A stretch of 64,000 bases of DNA from Paenibacillus sp. Root52 (lineage in GTDB: Bacteria > Bacillota > Bacilli > Paenibacillales > Paenibacillaceae). Each line of letters starts with the position of its first letter. Positions within the stretch are counted from its first letter, which is position 1. Under the pieces are notes generated by a model, which saw only the letters and a list, made by a program, of their open reading frames with translations, was not told the origin of the DNA and made no database searches. Where the stretch lies: contig NZ_LMFO01000029.1 of NCBI RefSeq assembly GCF_001426865.1, forward strand, positions 1 through 64,000. The letters run 5' to 3'. A program made the position numbers and the translations under genes. Shown here one piece after another: positions 28,630-36,379 of the stretch.

Positions 28630-28931
28630 TTTAATCACCTCATTTATATTTAAAACCAGATTGCTGGTAATCTTGAATTGTTTTGTGATATAATGATTTG
28701 TGGATATTCTTGAGTAGGAAACTTTTTCCAAATGTATTAATAAAATTTGAAATGTTTCAAATGCTTGTGTGTAGTTTTAGTCTTATGTTGGGGACCCATT
28801 CACGAATTATGTTGATGGTGAAAATAATTTGCCCATATGGGATACCCTATAAATATTAACGCTACTTAAGAATACAGACAACAAAGTGGATTGTCCACCA
28901 TGTCCACCATATAGAAGGAGTATGAATAATT
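28630..28931. other. Divergent intergenic region between YitT and cshA
   Basis: About 300 bases without a gene. A perfect 10-base palindrome CCCATATGGG lies at 28832-28841. Near the cshA start, GTGGA-TTG-TCCAC (28886-28898) forms a small hairpin that overlaps a direct repeat TGTCCACCA TGTCCACCA (28892-28909). TATAAA lies at about 28848. No clear riboswitch was seen. Confidence 0.5.
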
Positions 28932-30515
28932 TTGACAAATTTAAATTTCACAGATTTCAATCTTGAACCACTGGTGCTGCAAGCGATCACCGAACTCGGG
29001 TTTGAAGAAGCAACACCGATTCAATCCAAATCGATCCCTCTTGCTCTTCAAGGCAGAGATTTGATCGGTCAAGCTCAAACAGGTACGGGTAAAACTGCTG
29101 CATTCGGTATTCCGTTGATCAGCAAAATCTCCAAAAGTGACGAAAAAATCCGCGCCCTCATTATGGCACCTACACGTGAACTTGCGATCCAAGTTGCCGA
29201 AGAGATCGAAAAACTCACCCGCTTCAAAGGTTTGCGCTCCCTGCCAATTTACGGAGGACAAGACATCGTTCGTCAAATCCGTGCACTGAAAAGAAAACCA
29301 CAGATTATCATTGGTACACCTGGACGTCTCCTAGATCACATCAATCGCAAAACCATCAAACTTGAAGATGTACAAACTGTTGTATTGGATGAAGCAGATG
29401 AAATGCTCGACATGGGTTTCATGGAGGATATTCAATCCATCCTGAAACAAGTCCCAGCTGAGCGTCAAACGATGTTGTTCTCGGCAACAATGCCTCCAAA
29501 CATTCAAAAATTGGCTCAACAATTCTTGAACAACCCTGAGCATGTATCCGTAATTCCAAAACAAGTCAGTGCACCTCTGATTGACCAAGCTTACATCGAA
29601 GTGCCTGAGCGTCAAAAATTCGAGGCATTGAGCCGTTTGCTTGATATGGAATCTCCAGAACTTGCAATTGTATTCGGACGTACGAAGCGTCGTGTTGACG
29701 AATTGGCTGAAGCATTGCAAAAACGCGGATATTCTGCTGATGGTCTCCATGGTGACCTTTCTCAAAACCAACGTGATACTGTAATGCGTAAGTTCCGTGA
29801 CGGCAGCATTGACGTACTCGTTGCAACTGACGTTGCTGCGCGTGGTCTCGACGTATCCGGTGTAACTCACGTTGTGAACTTTGACCTTCCGCAAGATCCT
29901 GAGAGCTACGTTCACCGTATCGGTCGTACTGGCCGTGCTGGTAAAGAGGGTGCTGCTTGGTCATTCGTTACACCGCGTGAGATCGATCACTTGCACTTTA
30001 TTGAGCGTGTAACACGTCATCGTATTCCACGTAAACCATTACCAACAATGGCAGAGGCTGTAGAAGGTAAACAACGTTTGACAGCTGAGCGTTTGCTTGA
30101 AATCGTACAATCTGGTGAACTGAACGAATACAAAGGCATTGCCATTCAAATGCTTGAGCAATATGATTCTGTTCAACTCTTGTCGGCTGCTCTGAAGCTC
30201 CTGACGGGTGACAAAAAAGATGCACAAGTTGATCTGACTCCAGAAGATCCGATCCGTGCTAAACGCCGTAAACCAGATGTTCGCTCCGGTGGACGTAAAC
30301 CATCAGGTTACAGTGGTAACCGCAGTGGCGGCAGCAGTGGCGGTGGCGGCTACAACCGTGATCGCAACAGCAGTGGCGGCGGACGTGGTGGCTACAACCG
30401 CGATCGTAACAGCGGTGGTAGTGGAAGCAGAGAAGGTGGTTACAACCGTGACCGTAAACCTCGTCCAAGCAACAATGAAGGACGTCGTCCTGCCAAAGAT
30501 TCATCTTTTGAATAA
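28932..30515 (+). CDS. cshA: DEAD-box ATP-dependent RNA helicase CshA
   Basis: This 527-residue helicase unwinds RNA and is part of the degradosome-like complex and cold adaptation in Bacillales. Motifs in order: Q motif (FEEATPIQSKSIP), AQTGTGKTAA, PTRELAIQ, GTPGRLLDH, DEAD, SAT, then IVFGRTKRRVDEL, DVAARGLDV and HRIGRTGRAG. The C-terminus has an RNA-binding tail of Arg/Gly/Tyr/Asn/Ser repeats (NRDRNSSGGGRGGY-like) from about residue 455. The TTG start follows AAGGAG. Codon use is biased to strong codons, consistent with high expression. Confidence 0.95.
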   Translation: MTNLNFTDFNLEPLVLQAITELGFEEATPIQSKSIPLALQGRDLIGQAQTGTGKTAAFGIPLISKISKSDEKIRALIMAPTRELAIQVAEEIEKLTRFKGLRSLPIYGGQDIVRQIRALKRKPQIIIGTPGRLLDHINRKTIKLEDVQTVVLDEADEMLDMGFMEDIQSILKQVPAERQTMLFSATMPPNIQKLAQQFLNNPEHVSVIPKQVSAPLIDQAYIEVPERQKFEALSRLLDMESPELAIVFGRTKRRVDELAEALQKRGYSADGLHGDLSQNQRDTVMRKFRDGSIDVLVATDVAARGLDVSGVTHVVNFDLPQDPESYVHRIGRTGRAGKEGAAWSFVTPREIDHLHFIERVTRHRIPRKPLPTMAEAVEGKQRLTAERLLEIVQSGELNEYKGIAIQMLEQYDSVQLLSAALKLLTGDKKDAQVDLTPEDPIRAKRRKPDVRSGGRKPSGYSGNRSGGSSGGGGYNRDRNSSGGGRGGYNRDRNSGGSGSREGGYNRDRKPRPSNNEGRRPAKDSSFE

Positions 30516-30546
30516 CATTTAATTCAATAACATATAAGTGTGATCT

Positions 30547-30583
30547 AAGGAATGGGGCAGGTGACTGCCTCATTCCTTTTTTT
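30547..30583 (+). terminator. Terminator of cshA
   Basis: AAGGAATG-GGCAG pairs with CTGCC-CATTCCTT, followed by seven T. Confidence 0.9.
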
Positions 30584-30716
30584 GTATGTGAAAGATCGTA
30601 GGACGAGATCGGGTGAATCATCTCTTTTCGGGAAGTACTGGCTTTTACTATATAAAATAAGGTATATTAATATTAGACTTCAGGTTACACGCAAGGCTGC
30701 GGAGGAGGAGAAATGT

Positions 30717-31526
30717 TTGGAATTTAAAGGAGCTATGGGCGGGATATACAGGCTTACAGAGTGGATTACACGACTTGCCGCAACCAACTTGTTGTGGGCT
30801 ATTTGCTCGTCTCCATTCTTGTTTTTCATGATTATGAAGGTCTTGGTAATGCAACAGAACTTGGCTAACGAGTCATTACAAATGAACTGGGCTATGGCGA
30901 TTGTGGCACCGCTTACACTATTCCCGGCAACCTCGGCTTTATTTACGGTTGTACGTAAATGGAATATGGGTGATACGGATGTACCGATTTTTCGCACGTT
31001 CTTTGTAGGTTACAAAGAGAATTACAAACAAAGTTTGATCGGTGGTATATTCTATACGCTGCTTTTTGCCATTATGTATCTAGATTACACGGTTTATATG
31101 ACACAGTTCAAAAATATGCAGCTCGTAGGTATTATAATGCTTGTGTTGCTGCTGTTATTGTTCGTTTCACTGTTTAACTTTTTCTCAATGGTTGTGCACT
31201 ACCATATGTCGATTGGATTAATTATCAAAAATGCAGTTTTGTTAACGCTGATTAGACCGTTTCGTGTATTTTCAACTTTGCTGGGAAGTGGATTGTTAAT
31301 TTACATCGGCTCAAGATATCCAGTATTGTTTGTCTTCTTTATTGTAAGCATTATTGCTTGGTTCGCGTTCTTCAATTTCTATGCTACTTTCATGAAGATG
31401 CAAGAGCAGATGGAGAAAATGCAGAAGCAGAAGGAAGAAGAGGAAGCAGCACAAGCGGGAGATGCTGTCGAAACAATTGAGGGTGCAAGCCCTGTGGAAG
31501 ACAAAAACGAAACACTGCGAAAATGA
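30717..31526 (+). CDS. DUF624 family membrane protein
   Basis: The 269-residue protein has about five membrane helices and the DUF624 pattern: an N-terminal YRLTEWITRLAATNLLWAI, then FPATSALFTVVRKWNMGD in part, and later paired helices. Relatives such as YesL/YteU lie in carbohydrate-use clusters, but the function is unknown. The C-terminus is a charged coiled coil (MQEQMEKMQKQKEEEEA). I chose TTG 30717 after GGAGGAGGAG; ATG 30735 after AAAGGAG is an alternative. Confidence 0.78.
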   Translation: MEFKGAMGGIYRLTEWITRLAATNLLWAICSSPFLFFMIMKVLVMQQNLANESLQMNWAMAIVAPLTLFPATSALFTVVRKWNMGDTDVPIFRTFFVGYKENYKQSLIGGIFYTLLFAIMYLDYTVYMTQFKNMQLVGIIMLVLLLLLFVSLFNFFSMVVHYHMSIGLIIKNAVLLTLIRPFRVFSTLLGSGLLIYIGSRYPVLFVFFIVSIIAWFAFFNFYATFMKMQEQMEKMQKQKEEEEAAQAGDAVETIEGASPVEDKNETLRK

Positions 31527-31543
31527 AACTTACTTTGTCGGCA

Positions 31544-31572
31544 TTTACTTTTTACACAGTTAGGGATATAAT
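31544..31572 (+). promoter_or_regulatory. Promoter of the structured RNA
   Basis: TTTACT (31544-31549) and perfect TATAAT (31567-31572) lie 17 bases apart directly in front of a gene-free stretch that ends in a terminator. Confidence 0.65.
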
Positions 31573-31577
31573 AACTG

Positions 31578-31828
31578 TACATCCTGCGATGTACGTTTCG
31601 GTTATTCGTTGTTTTGAACCAATGATGATGTCTTCGGGAGATCTATACAAAATGTTGCTGAAACGCCCTGTCTATACGACATGGGGACTTCAAATTCATT
31701 TTTGCGACCACCCACCTGCCAAGCAGGTTCATAAGACAATGTAGCCGGACGGCATAGGCGGGTTCCTATGTTACAAGTACAGCACCCTGACATTTTCCTC
31801 TAATCCAGGAATATCAGGGTGCTTTTTT
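31578..31828 (+). ncRNA. Structured non-coding RNA, candidate 6S RNA
   Basis: A promoter, about 200 bases without a convincing ORF, and a strong terminator define a separate transcript. The 5' segment TGTACAT (31576-31582) can pair with ATGTTACA (31768-31775) with one bulged base, and CCTGC (31583-31587) with GCGGG (31758-31762), giving a long closing stem. Both strands can also fold locally: GTACATC-CTGC-GATGTAC (31577-31594) and CATAGG-CGGGTT-CCTATG (31753-31770). The GATGTnCG phrase near the 5' end and the overall size recall 6S RNA, which binds housekeeping RNA polymerase. The assignment rests on shape and short motifs only. Confidence 0.5.
31781..31828 (+). terminator. Terminator of the structured RNA
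   Basis: AGCACCCTGA pairs with TCAGGGTGCT, followed by six T. Confidence 0.9.
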
Positions 31829-31940
31829 GTGAGGAGAATCGTATTTTTGTTAAAAATGCGGCTTACCCTTTTGTTACTTCTTGAACAATGTTACACTAGA
31901 ATACATAAATGGAACGGTTACACTCAAAGGAGGAAGGGTC

Positions 31941-32333
31941 TTGACCTTAAAGAGAACGCTCGTAGGTATCATCCGAAGTATGGAGGGAACCAGCGATCGA
32001 GCCAAGGATCCCAAATTAAAAACACGGTATTATAACCTATCTAAAGAGAGAGCGTGGGAAGAGGTTTCTTCTACACTAAAGAAAATTCCAGGTTATAAAG
32101 TGCTGCACGAAGTGCCATCTGTTGGAGAGATTATCTTGGAAAAACGTACAACGTTTGGCCGGACGATGGATATCACCGTTTCTATTATCTCAGTTAGCCC
32201 TGTGCGTAGTGCGGTAGATATGTATTCTGCTTCACGTGGTTCACTTGGAGATCTGGGATCAAATTATCGTACAATTATGAATCTATTTTCTGTGCTTGAT
32301 AAGAAGCTGGCAAAATACAAAACAAATGACTAG
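31941..32333 (+). CDS. DUF1499-like protein
   Basis: The 130-residue protein has a pattern like DUF1499: an N-terminal basic helix, WEEVSSTLKKIPGYKVL, a beta segment (RTTFGRTMDITVSI), and the signature VDMYSASRGSLGDLGSNYRTI followed by a helix. The function of this family is unknown. TTG at 31941 follows AAGGAGG; the frame is open 60 bases further up without a site. The stop codon TAG lies inside the left arm of the inverted-repeat element that begins at 32332, so the original C-terminus may have been altered by its insertion. Confidence 0.7.
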   Translation: MTLKRTLVGIIRSMEGTSDRAKDPKLKTRYYNLSKERAWEEVSSTLKKIPGYKVLHEVPSVGEIILEKRTTFGRTMDITVSIISVSPVRSAVDMYSASRGSLGDLGSNYRTIMNLFSVLDKKLAKYKTND

Positions 32334-32492
32334 GAGTGTCTGAAAACTCCAAAGGACGCAGATTTTGCCGAATTTTCGTTCCAAGCAAGGAAGTTTTCCG
32401 CAGGCGTGCCGGGGCACGTCGAGGGAGAGTGACGCAGCGGAGGGCGAAAAGGTGGTAAAAGATGCACCTCAGCGAGTTTTCAAACACGTCCT
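32332..32492. repeat. 161-bp inverted-repeat element (MITE-like or structured RNA)
   Basis: The ends are near-perfect inverted repeats: AGGAGTGTCTGAAAACTC at 32332-32349 and the complement of AGGACGTGTTTGAAAACTC at 32474-32492. A second inner pair (32358-32378 with 32445-32465) extends the symmetry, and GCGTGCC-GG-GGCACG lies in the middle (about 32404-32418), so one strand can fold into a long hairpin. The middle is more GC-rich than the ends. No transposase is encoded. Compact elements like this are usually multi-copy, but that cannot be tested here. Confidence 0.65.
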
Positions 32493-32566
32493 ATATAGAT
32501 GATGACAAAACAAAAAGCGAGAGAAGGTGAGCCTTCCTCGCTTTTGTTCTGGGACGTGTATGACTT

Positions 32567-33085
32567 CTACAGCAGAGCTTTTACTGCAGCAATGGCTTGC
32601 TCGAAGTTAGGGGATTCTGTCATTTCAGGCAGATACTCCACATATGTAATCTTATCTTCGGCATCCACTACGAAAATGGAACGCATGTCCAGTTGGAATT
32701 CCTTGATCAGAACACCGTAATTTTCACCGAATGAGCGTGTTTTGTAATCAGACAAAGTAACAACGCGGTCTACGCCGGCTGCTCCGCACCACCGTTCCTG
32801 TGCAAACGGAAGGTCTACGCTTACAGTCAGGACAACTACGTTGTCTCCGAGCTCTCCAGCTTCAACGTTGAAGCGACGAGTCTGCGCATCACATACGCCG
32901 GTGTCCAGGGAAGGAACAACGCTAATCAATTTAATTTTGCCTGCATAGTCTTTCAGAGATACTTCTTCAATCAGGTTTTTGCTGAGTGTAAAATCAGGTG
33001 CTTGATCGCCTACTTTCAGTTCAGGACCGATCAATGTGATAGGGTTACCTTTGAATGTAGCTGCGCCTGTACGTTCTTGTGCCAT
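32567..33085 (-). CDS. tpx: Thiol peroxidase (2-Cys atypical peroxiredoxin)
   Basis: Tpx reduces hydroperoxides using thioredoxin. In the 172-residue protein, the peroxidatic Cys is C65 in SVVPSLDTGVCDAQTRRF and the resolving Cys is C100 in ERWCGAAGV, the atypical 2-Cys arrangement. The N-terminus through KVGDQAPDFTLSK is canonical. ATG 33085 is preceded by AAGGAGG; an upstream in-frame reading to 33130 lacks a site. Monocistronic. Confidence 0.96.
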   Translation of the reverse strand: MAQERTGAATFKGNPITLIGPELKVGDQAPDFTLSKNLIEEVSLKDYAGKIKLISVVPSLDTGVCDAQTRRFNVEAGELGDNVVVLTVSVDLPFAQERWCGAAGVDRVVTLSDYKTRSFGENYGVLIKEFQLDMRSIFVVDAEDKITYVEYLPEMTESPNFEQAIAAVKALL

Positions 33086-33229
33086 AATAATGTTCCTCCT
33101 TATTAATTGGTGATCCGTGCCAAAATCCATTATAATCTTTTATGAAAGACATTGTCCAATGCGGACGCAGTTTATTACGGTGGATCAGATGAAAGCCGAT
33201 CTGACAGGGTGGAGTGAAAGTAGAAACGT

Positions 33230-33856
33230 ATGATATTTATTAGGTATGAGAACTGGAAGAGTTATTTGAAGTTTTTCCCTTTGACGTCAATGTTATTAGT
33301 TGCGAATGTAGTGATGTTCATTCTTTTGTCTTTGAATGGTGGTTCAACTAATCCTGTAACCTTGGTCGAGTGGGGGGCACTGACGAACCTTCCGGTTTAT
33401 TCGGAGGAATGGTGGCGGCACTTTACCTCCATTTTCCTACACGCTGGTTTTAGTCACTTGTTATTCAACAGTTTTGCTCTCGTTGTGTTTGCTCCTCCGA
33501 TGGAGCGAATCCTCGGGTCGATCAGGTATGGAGTGTTGTACCTTGCCAGCGGTGTTTTGGGTAATGTGCTTGCGCTTGCTTGGTACAATTCATTGGGGCA
33601 AACGACTATATCCGTGGGTGCCTCGGGTGCAGTGTACGGTATTTATGGTGCGTTTCTGTATGTTGCCTTGTTTCAGCGAACCATCATGGATGAATCTTCG
33701 CGCAAAACGTTATATACACTGCTTGTATTCGGAATTATATTCTCGTTTGCGATGTCGGGGATTAACTGGATGGCCCACTTAGGTGGCTTGTTAGGTGGAT
33801 TCTTTATTTATGGACTTATCATTCGGTTGTGGCGTCCGCGGATGTTAAAGAAGTAA
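33230..33856 (+). CDS. Rhomboid family intramembrane serine protease
   Basis: The 208-residue protein has six helices. Catalytic Ser lies in SVGASGAVYG and catalytic His in NWMAHLGGLLGGF; the HAGFSHLLFNSFAL segment supplies the oxyanion His and Asn. It lacks the TPR tail of B. subtilis GluP and is therefore a minimal core rhomboid, which cleaves membrane proteins near the outer face. ATG 33230 has only a weak GGAGTG about 18 bases upstream. It stands alone, divergent from tpx. Confidence 0.93.
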   Translation: MIFIRYENWKSYLKFFPLTSMLLVANVVMFILLSLNGGSTNPVTLVEWGALTNLPVYSEEWWRHFTSIFLHAGFSHLLFNSFALVVFAPPMERILGSIRYGVLYLASGVLGNVLALAWYNSLGQTTISVGASGAVYGIYGAFLYVALFQRTIMDESSRKTLYTLLVFGIIFSFAMSGINWMAHLGGLLGGFFIYGLIIRLWRPRMLKK

Positions 33857-33940
33857 CAATAATGGTAATGAAGACGATCTGTGATCTTGGTATGCATGTA
33901 AGGATAAGTAGGGTATAGCAGAATGGAGCGATCAGGCTAA

Positions 33941-34852
33941 GTGGAATTAAGACAGTTGCATTACTTTTTGAAAGTAGCACAGAAGGAGCATGTTACCCAG
34001 GCTGCGGAAGAATTGCATGTGGCGCAGTCTGCGGTAAGTCGACAAATTCATCAACTGGAGGAAGAACTCGGTGTTGATCTGTTTATGCAGAAGGGGCGAA
34101 ATCTGCAATTAACTGCTGTGGGGCAGCTCTTCTGTAAACGCATAGAAGGAATTTTGAAGGATTTGGACAAAGCGGTTGGAGAAGTCCATGAATTTTTGGA
34201 TCCTGAACATGGCGAGATTCGGATTGGTTTTCCGCACAGTCTGGGTATTCATCTAATTCCATCTGTTGTGGCCGCATTTCGTCAGCGTTATCCTAATGTT
34301 AAATTCCGATTCAAGCAAGGCATGTTTCCTACCCTAATTCGTGACGTGCTGTCCGCTGAAGTGGATCTGGCGTTCATTTCTCCTTTTCCGGAGAAGCACG
34401 ATCAGGTTGCTGGAGATATTGTGCTTACGGAGGAATTGCATGCAATCCTTCCGCCTAACCATGCACTTGCCAATGAAGAAACGATTGCGTTAGAACAGCT
34501 GAAAGATGACAAGTTCGTGTTGTTCAGCAAAGGCTACTCGCTGAGACCGATTGTATGGCATGCTTGTCTCGAAGCTGGATTCACACCCAAAATCGCCTTT
34601 GAGGGTGAAGAAACAGATACGATTCGAGGATTAGTTGCAGCGGGTATGGGGGTCAGTCTTCTTCCTGAGATGGCTCTATTTCAAACGAACCCTTTGCAGC
34701 CAGCCCATGTAGCAATCTCCCATCCCAAAGTGACACGCACGATTGGATTAATTCATCGGGCGGATGATAAGCTTCCGCTTGTGGCACAGTCGTTCCGGTC
34801 ATTTCTATTAAATTATTTCGGTCTACAACAAAACAATACCCCATCCGGTTAA
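33941..34852 (+). CDS. LysR-family transcriptional regulator
   Basis: The 303-residue protein has the LysR helix-turn-helix at residues 1-60 (MELRQLHYFLKVAQ, then HVTQAAEELHVAQSAVSRQIHQLEEELG) and a periplasmic-binding-like effector domain from about residue 90. It is similar in type to GltC/YwbI. GTG at 33941 has GGAG about 13 bases upstream, which is long. No divergent target gene adjoins; the preceding gene is rhomboid in the same direction. Confidence 0.9.
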   Translation: MELRQLHYFLKVAQKEHVTQAAEELHVAQSAVSRQIHQLEEELGVDLFMQKGRNLQLTAVGQLFCKRIEGILKDLDKAVGEVHEFLDPEHGEIRIGFPHSLGIHLIPSVVAAFRQRYPNVKFRFKQGMFPTLIRDVLSAEVDLAFISPFPEKHDQVAGDIVLTEELHAILPPNHALANEETIALEQLKDDKFVLFSKGYSLRPIVWHACLEAGFTPKIAFEGEETDTIRGLVAAGMGVSLLPEMALFQTNPLQPAHVAISHPKVTRTIGLIHRADDKLPLVAQSFRSFLLNYFGLQQNNTPSG

Positions 34853-34874
34853 CGGTGGGGTATTGTTTTTGTTT
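34831..34874 (+). terminator. Terminator between the LysR and YugP genes
   Basis: AACAATACCCCA pairs with TGGGGTATTGTT and is followed by a T run; the same stem can serve the convergent YugP gene. Confidence 0.85.
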
Positions 34875-34889
34875 AGGTTAGGTATTTAA

Positions 34890-35570
34890 TTAGTCACGGC
34901 TGTTGAAAATTCCGATGTAACGAATCAATTCAAGCAATGAGATTAATGCTGCAGCAACGTAAGTCAGAGCTGCGGCGTTCAGTACCTTTGCCACACCTTT
35001 TTCTTCCTCGTTGCGGATATATCCTTCGGATACCATAATCTCACGTGCGCGGTTGCTGGCGTTGAATTCTACCGGCAAGGTAATCAGTTGGAAAGCAACG
35101 GTAACGGAGAAGAAGATGATACCGATACCGACAAGGTTCATAGCGTTGAAGAGGAAACCAGCGATCAGCAAGAATGGAGCCAGACCGGATGCGAAGTTCA
35201 CGATTGGGAAGATCCGGTGACGCAGTGCAAGCATTGGGTAGCTTTCTTTATGTTGAATCGCATGTCCAACCTCGTGACACGCTACAGAAACGGCTGAGAT
35301 CGAATTCTCGTAGTATACGGGCTCTGACAATCGAACGACCCGGTTCATTGGATCATAGTGGTCAGAGAGGGTTCCGCGAACGGGTTCAATCGGAACATCG
35401 TGTAGGCCGTTAGCGTCAAGCATGTGACGAGCGGCGTCGTAACCAGTCATTCCATTTAGGTTGGGTACATCAGACCAACGCCTAAACGTACTTTTTACGC
35501 GGAATTGCGCCCATAAGGAGAGCAAGAACGCGATAATGATCAAAACGAACATACCGTTATTGAAACTCAT
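34890..35570 (-). CDS. Zinc metallopeptidase, YugP family
   Basis: The 226-residue membrane protein has a start helix (VLIIIAFLLSLWAQF), a soluble segment with ACHEVGHAIQH (HExxH zinc site), two central helices, and a C-terminal helix. This is the PF04298 neutral zinc metallopeptidase family. A possible third ligand is in LPVEFNASNRA. Substrates are unknown. I chose ATG 35570, which has GGAGG seven bases before it; ATG 35576 is too close to the site. Confidence 0.9.
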   Translation of the reverse strand: MSFNNGMFVLIIIAFLLSLWAQFRVKSTFRRWSDVPNLNGMTGYDAARHMLDANGLHDVPIEPVRGTLSDHYDPMNRVVRLSEPVYYENSISAVSVACHEVGHAIQHKESYPMLALRHRIFPIVNFASGLAPFLLIAGFLFNAMNLVGIGIIFFSVTVAFQLITLPVEFNASNRAREIMVSEGYIRNEEEKGVAKVLNAAALTYVAAALISLLELIRYIGIFNSRD

Positions 35571-35598
35571 ATTCATTCCTCCACTTTCTAGTAATAAG

Positions 35599-36027
35599 TT
35601 ACATCATGGTGTTTTCGAGCAGAATTTTCAGTGCTTCCATCGTACCTGCGCTCTTCGTGAGCAGCCCTGCCATCATTTTGCGTGCTTGTACAGGTTTCAT
35701 CTCGCCAAGGAGAGGTTTGAGCTCGTTAACCTCGCGCTCAAGCTGCTGCACGTGAAGTTCTAAGGTACTCAGTTTATGGGCAACCTGTTCTTCAGTACTC
35801 ACCAGACTCCACTTCTGAAGAGATTGTTTAATCTCGTCGAGACTATACTTCTCTTGTTTCATTTGTACAATACGTTCTAGTCTGGTTAAGGTTTCACTAC
35901 TATAGAGACGATAATTTTTCTCTGTACGCTCTTCAGGGTCAATGAGTCCCAGTTTTGTGTAATAGTCAATCGTCCGTTCGCTTACACCCGCGGTCTTGGC
36001 AAGTTCGCCAATTCTAAATAGTTTCAT
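35599..36027 (-). CDS. MerR family transcriptional regulator
   Basis: The 142-residue protein has a MerR winged-helix domain at residues 1-70 (LFRIGELAKTAGVSERTIDYYTKLGLI, NYRLYSSETLTRLERI) and a coiled coil (residues about 85-120) that dimerises it. There is no cysteine cluster typical of metal sensors. It lies 28 bases before the YugP start on the same strand, which suggests co-transcription. ATG 36027 gives the family N-terminus; a good site exists only 15 bases away, so the exact start is uncertain. Reading on to 36300 would add 91 unlike residues. Confidence 0.85.
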   Translation of the reverse strand: MKLFRIGELAKTAGVSERTIDYYTKLGLIDPEERTEKNYRLYSSETLTRLERIVQMKQEKYSLDEIKQSLQKWSLVSTEEQVAHKLSTLELHVQQLEREVNELKPLLGEMKPVQARKMMAGLLTKSAGTMEALKILLENTMM

Positions 36028-36379
36028 ATCCCCAATGATATTCACCTCGCTTGCAAGTTCAAATGTAGGGAATTGTAGATTCCACCTGCGGCTTAATACA
36101 GTTCGCCCAGTTTTTCTTACTAATAGATATGATACATGATCTTTAACCGTACAGTCAAACGTTATGCTTTGAAGATGAGAGGTGTATCCGTCTATATCTA
36201 TGTGCTCACATCCTATGATTATGTACTTAAGTGCAAGAAAAAGACGTATGACTTTATTCCCAGAAATATTTTTCAATTTTGTTGAAAATACTCTTGTCAA
36301 CTTTCCTGTCTTCTGCTTATAATGACATTAAGAGTTTCACGATGTGTGAAGAAACTTAACATGTGAGGGAGTGGGGTTC
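36028..36379. other. Intergenic region between the MerR and amtB genes
   Basis: About 350 bases without a gene. It holds the amtB promoter at 36294-36323 and, directly upstream, an inverted repeat TTTTCAA-TTTTG-TTGAAAA (36270-36288) that could be an operator. I do not see a good TGTNAN7TNACA site of the GlnR/TnrA type. Confidence 0.55.
36294..36323 (+). promoter_or_regulatory. Promoter of the amtB operon
   Basis: TTGTCA (36294-36299) and perfect TATAAT (36318-36323) are 18 bases apart. The leader is about 50 bases. Confidence 0.7.

Noticed and set aside
29331..30621. Long antisense and shifted frames within cshA
   Set aside because: These overlap strong coding sequence and come from its biased codon use; no ribosome sites support them.
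31523..31744. A small protein of 73 residues starting at 31523
   Set aside because: It lies across the promoter and 5' part of the structured RNA and has no binding site.
35599..36300. Longer MerR protein starting at 36300
   Set aside because: The first 91 residues match no family and lack a start site; the family N-terminus begins at 36027.
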